Below are positions 62,523 to 64,000 of a stretch of DNA of 64,000 nucleotides, one piece after another. The notes below the pieces were generated by a model. It was not told the DNA's origin. It did no database searches and worked only from the letters and a program-made list of their open reading frames with translations. Every line of letters starts with the position of its first letter. The first letter of the stretch is position 1. The stretch comes from an uncultured Clostridia bacterium. Lineage in GTDB: Bacteria > Bacillota > Clostridia > UBA1212 > UBA1255. The position numbers and the translations under genes are program-made. The stretch lies in NCBI GenBank assembly GCA_904420095.1, contig CAJFUB010000020.1, positions 1 through 64,000 of the forward strand. The letters are read 5' to 3'.

Positions 62523-64000
62523 ATGAATGCGGATATAATTGAAAGTTACATCGAAAAGGTGTACGGATATGCTGTTAACCATACATTTTCAAGAGAAGAA
62601 GCAGATGAGCTTTCACAGGAAATTCTGTTTACTGCAGTGAGAGAGCTGCCGAAGCTAAAGGACGACAGCAAATTTGAACTGTGGCTATGGGGCATTGCAA
62701 GCAATGTTACAAAAACCTTCAGGCGTTATATGGGAAAACAGCGCGCGATGTATTCCTATGATACTCTTGAGAGCTTCCCGTATGAAGAGGAACAGAAGAA
62801 CGAAAGCGAAGAGCTGTATGATGCGCTCAGGACTAGAATCGCGATGCTTTCAGAGCTATATCGCAGCATCATTATTCTTTTCTATTATGATGGCCTTTCG
62901 ATAAAACAAATTTCTGAAAAGCTGCATATTCCGGAGGGAACGGTTACCTGGCGGCTTTCAGAGGCTCGCAAAAAACTGAAAAAGGAGTGTACAGAAATGA
63001 ACGAAACCGCATTGAATCCGGTAAAACTTATGATTCGCATCAACGGAGAAGGCAATTATAAAGACCCGATCAGCCCATTCCCGTATGTTTACATCAGTGA
63101 TGCACTGTCGCAGAATATTCTGTATTATTGCTATGAAACCCCTAAAACAGTAGAAGCGCTTGCAAAATTGTGCGGCGTTCCCGCTTATTACATTGAAGAT
63201 TGTTTGGGAAATCTTATGAAGCGGGAAGCTGTATCAGAGGTGTCAAAGGGGAAATACAGAACGGATTTTATAATCTATTCAAATGAGACAAGAGAGTACG
63301 CTGAAAAGGCGAAAGGGATCTTTGCGCCTGTCGTTGAGGATTTCGTTTCGTCAATGAAAATCCTTGCCGACGCTGCTGAACGCCTTGGAATATATACTGC
63401 CGGAAAACCTAAAGAGGAACTTATCTATCTTTATGGAATTCTGGCAATGGAGCATTTAAGCGAAAAGTACAATCCGATTAAATGGGTCGAGCGTCCTGTG
63501 CGGTATGACGGCTGCCGTTGGAGCTACCATGCCTATTTGATGAACGGGAATCAAAATCCTATACGGGGGCTCGGACGTGAAGAGTCGTCGAATCTCGGAA
63601 GCAGAGGTACTTATAAGCATATTTCGTACCATTTCGGAGGTTTTTCCTATCGTGAAATGATGTTTGATAATGAAATAAATATTTGTGAGGATATCTTGCT
63701 CGGAAGAAAAATCAATGACACGGATTCGGCTACATCCGCAATTGCAAAAGGATTTATTTCCAAAAAGGAAAACGGCAAATTATTTGTTACCGTTCCGGCG
63801 TTTACAAAAGAGCAGAAGCAGCAGCTTGACCTGCTGGCCGATACGGCCTTTCAGTCCTCAATTGACGAGTATTCCGACGGTGTCCGCAAGTATGTGCATG
63901 GGTACCAGAAGCTATTTCCGGAGCACCTGAAAGAGGATGTGGCGCGCGCCTGCAGCTATATGTTTTTAACGCTATATGCCACCCATATTTGCGATATGGC
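62523..64000 (+). CDS. Sigma-70-family regulator with large C-terminal extension, incomplete at the window edge
   Basis: The frame is open from ATG 62523 to the window end, at least 492 residues. Residues ~8-70 form a sigma region 2 (EEADELSQEILFTAVREL, LWLWGIASNV) and ~105-155 a region 4 with helix-turn-helix (LSIKQISEKLHIPEGTVTWRL). From ~160 a second part starts with a winged-helix-like segment (about 205-245; VEALAKLCGVPAYYIEDCL) and a long helical/mixed domain not seen in ordinary ECF factors. AGGTGAG precedes the ATG. Codon use is more AT-rich than in the upstream genes. Confidence 0.8.
   Translation, partial: MNADIIESYIEKVYGYAVNHTFSREEADELSQEILFTAVRELPKLKDDSKFELWLWGIASNVTKTFRRYMGKQRAMYSYDTLESFPYEEEQKNESEELYDALRTRIAMLSELYRSIIILFYYDGLSIKQISEKLHIPEGTVTWRLSEARKKLKKECTEMNETALNPVKLMIRINGEGNYKDPISPFPYVYISDALSQNILYYCYETPKTVEALAKLCGVPAYYIEDCLGNLMKREAVSEVSKGKYRTDFIIYSNETREYAEKAKGIFAPVVEDFVSSMKILADAAERLGIYTAGKPKEELIYLYGILAMEHLSEKYNPIKWVERPVRYDGCRWSYHAYLMNGNQNPIRGLGREESSNLGSRGTYKHISYHFGGFSYREMMFDNEINICEDILLGRKINDTDSATSAIAKGFISKKENGKLFVTVPAFTKEQKQQLDLLADTAFQSSIDEYSDGVRKYVHGYQKLFPEHLKEDVARACSYMFLTLYATHICDM

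Noticed and set aside
1-64000. CRISPR arrays, tRNA or rRNA genes, intact insertion sequences
   Set aside because: No regularly spaced repeats beyond the two short blocks, no cloverleaf-like or rRNA-like stretch, and no transposase or integrase gene were seen.

Overview
The window looks like a chromosomal segment of a spore-forming member of the Clostridia (Bacillota). It carries a canonical Spo0A, a SpoIIQ-like M23 protein behind a sigma-F-like promoter, strong GGAGG ribosome binding sites, a Clostridia-type HemZ, and a secE-nusG-rplKA-[L10 leader]-rplJL cluster. Base composition is balanced, with AT-rich patches. No tRNA, rRNA, CRISPR array or intact insertion sequence was seen.

Region 1 (1-11305) is one long, tightly packed operon behind a strong promoter and a perfect FadR/GntR-type operator. 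It encodes DeoC aldolase, a mutarotase-like protein, a ribokinase-family kinase, a zinc alcohol dehydrogenase, a FadR-family regulator, a CoA-acylating aldehyde dehydrogenase, a two-subunit ADP-forming acyl-CoA ligase, two thiamine-dependent E1 subunits, a shortened E2-like lipoyl protein and a DUF3842 protein. The simplest reading is a pathway built around acetaldehyde: DeoC (and possibly an acetoin-cleaving E1) makes acetaldehyde, which goes to acetyl-CoA and then to acetate with ATP formation.

Region 2 (11315-14404) is an AT-richer FtsX/MacB-type ABC transporter with its own promoter. Five copies of an exact 8-16-8 inverted-repeat unit, TTTTTACT-N16-AGTAAAAA, sit at two places, 123-215 and 14427-14576, so they bracket regions 1 and 2.

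Region 3 (14608-35719) is mostly core genome: SpoIIQ-like peptidase, PHP hydrolase, pheST, an unknown gene, an SDR, a CapD-type sugar dehydratase, a Gld-like ABC system with a DUF4340 protein, a YkvI-like membrane protein whose start codon is missing, a DUF5711 protein, CvpA, rpmG, secE, nusG and the ribosomal genes L11, L1, L10 and L7/L12. The usual rpoBC genes do not follow rplL.

Region 4 (35843-44826) is a compact carbohydrate-type locus: an AraC regulator, two paralogous membrane-anchored jelly-roll-like proteins, a solute-binding-like lipoprotein, a membrane-anchored TIM-barrel protein with a CBM9-like domain, and a cytoplasmic DUF4838 protein. No permease is present. This is the best candidate here for a poorly described surface system.

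Region 5 (44872-64000) holds a small lipoprotein, a zinc-ribbon membrane protein, two divergently transcribed Spo0A homologues (one canonical, one with a changed receiver and recognition helix), asnS, a two-component system, recJ, relA/spoT, a metallo-beta-lactamase-fold hydrolase, a frameshifted hemZ, a GNAT protein, a lipoprotein, dusB, an LPXTG-like surface protein, a bacterial PH-domain protein, an odd leader with a perfect anti-16S sequence, and a sigma-70-family protein with a large C-terminal extension that runs off the window.
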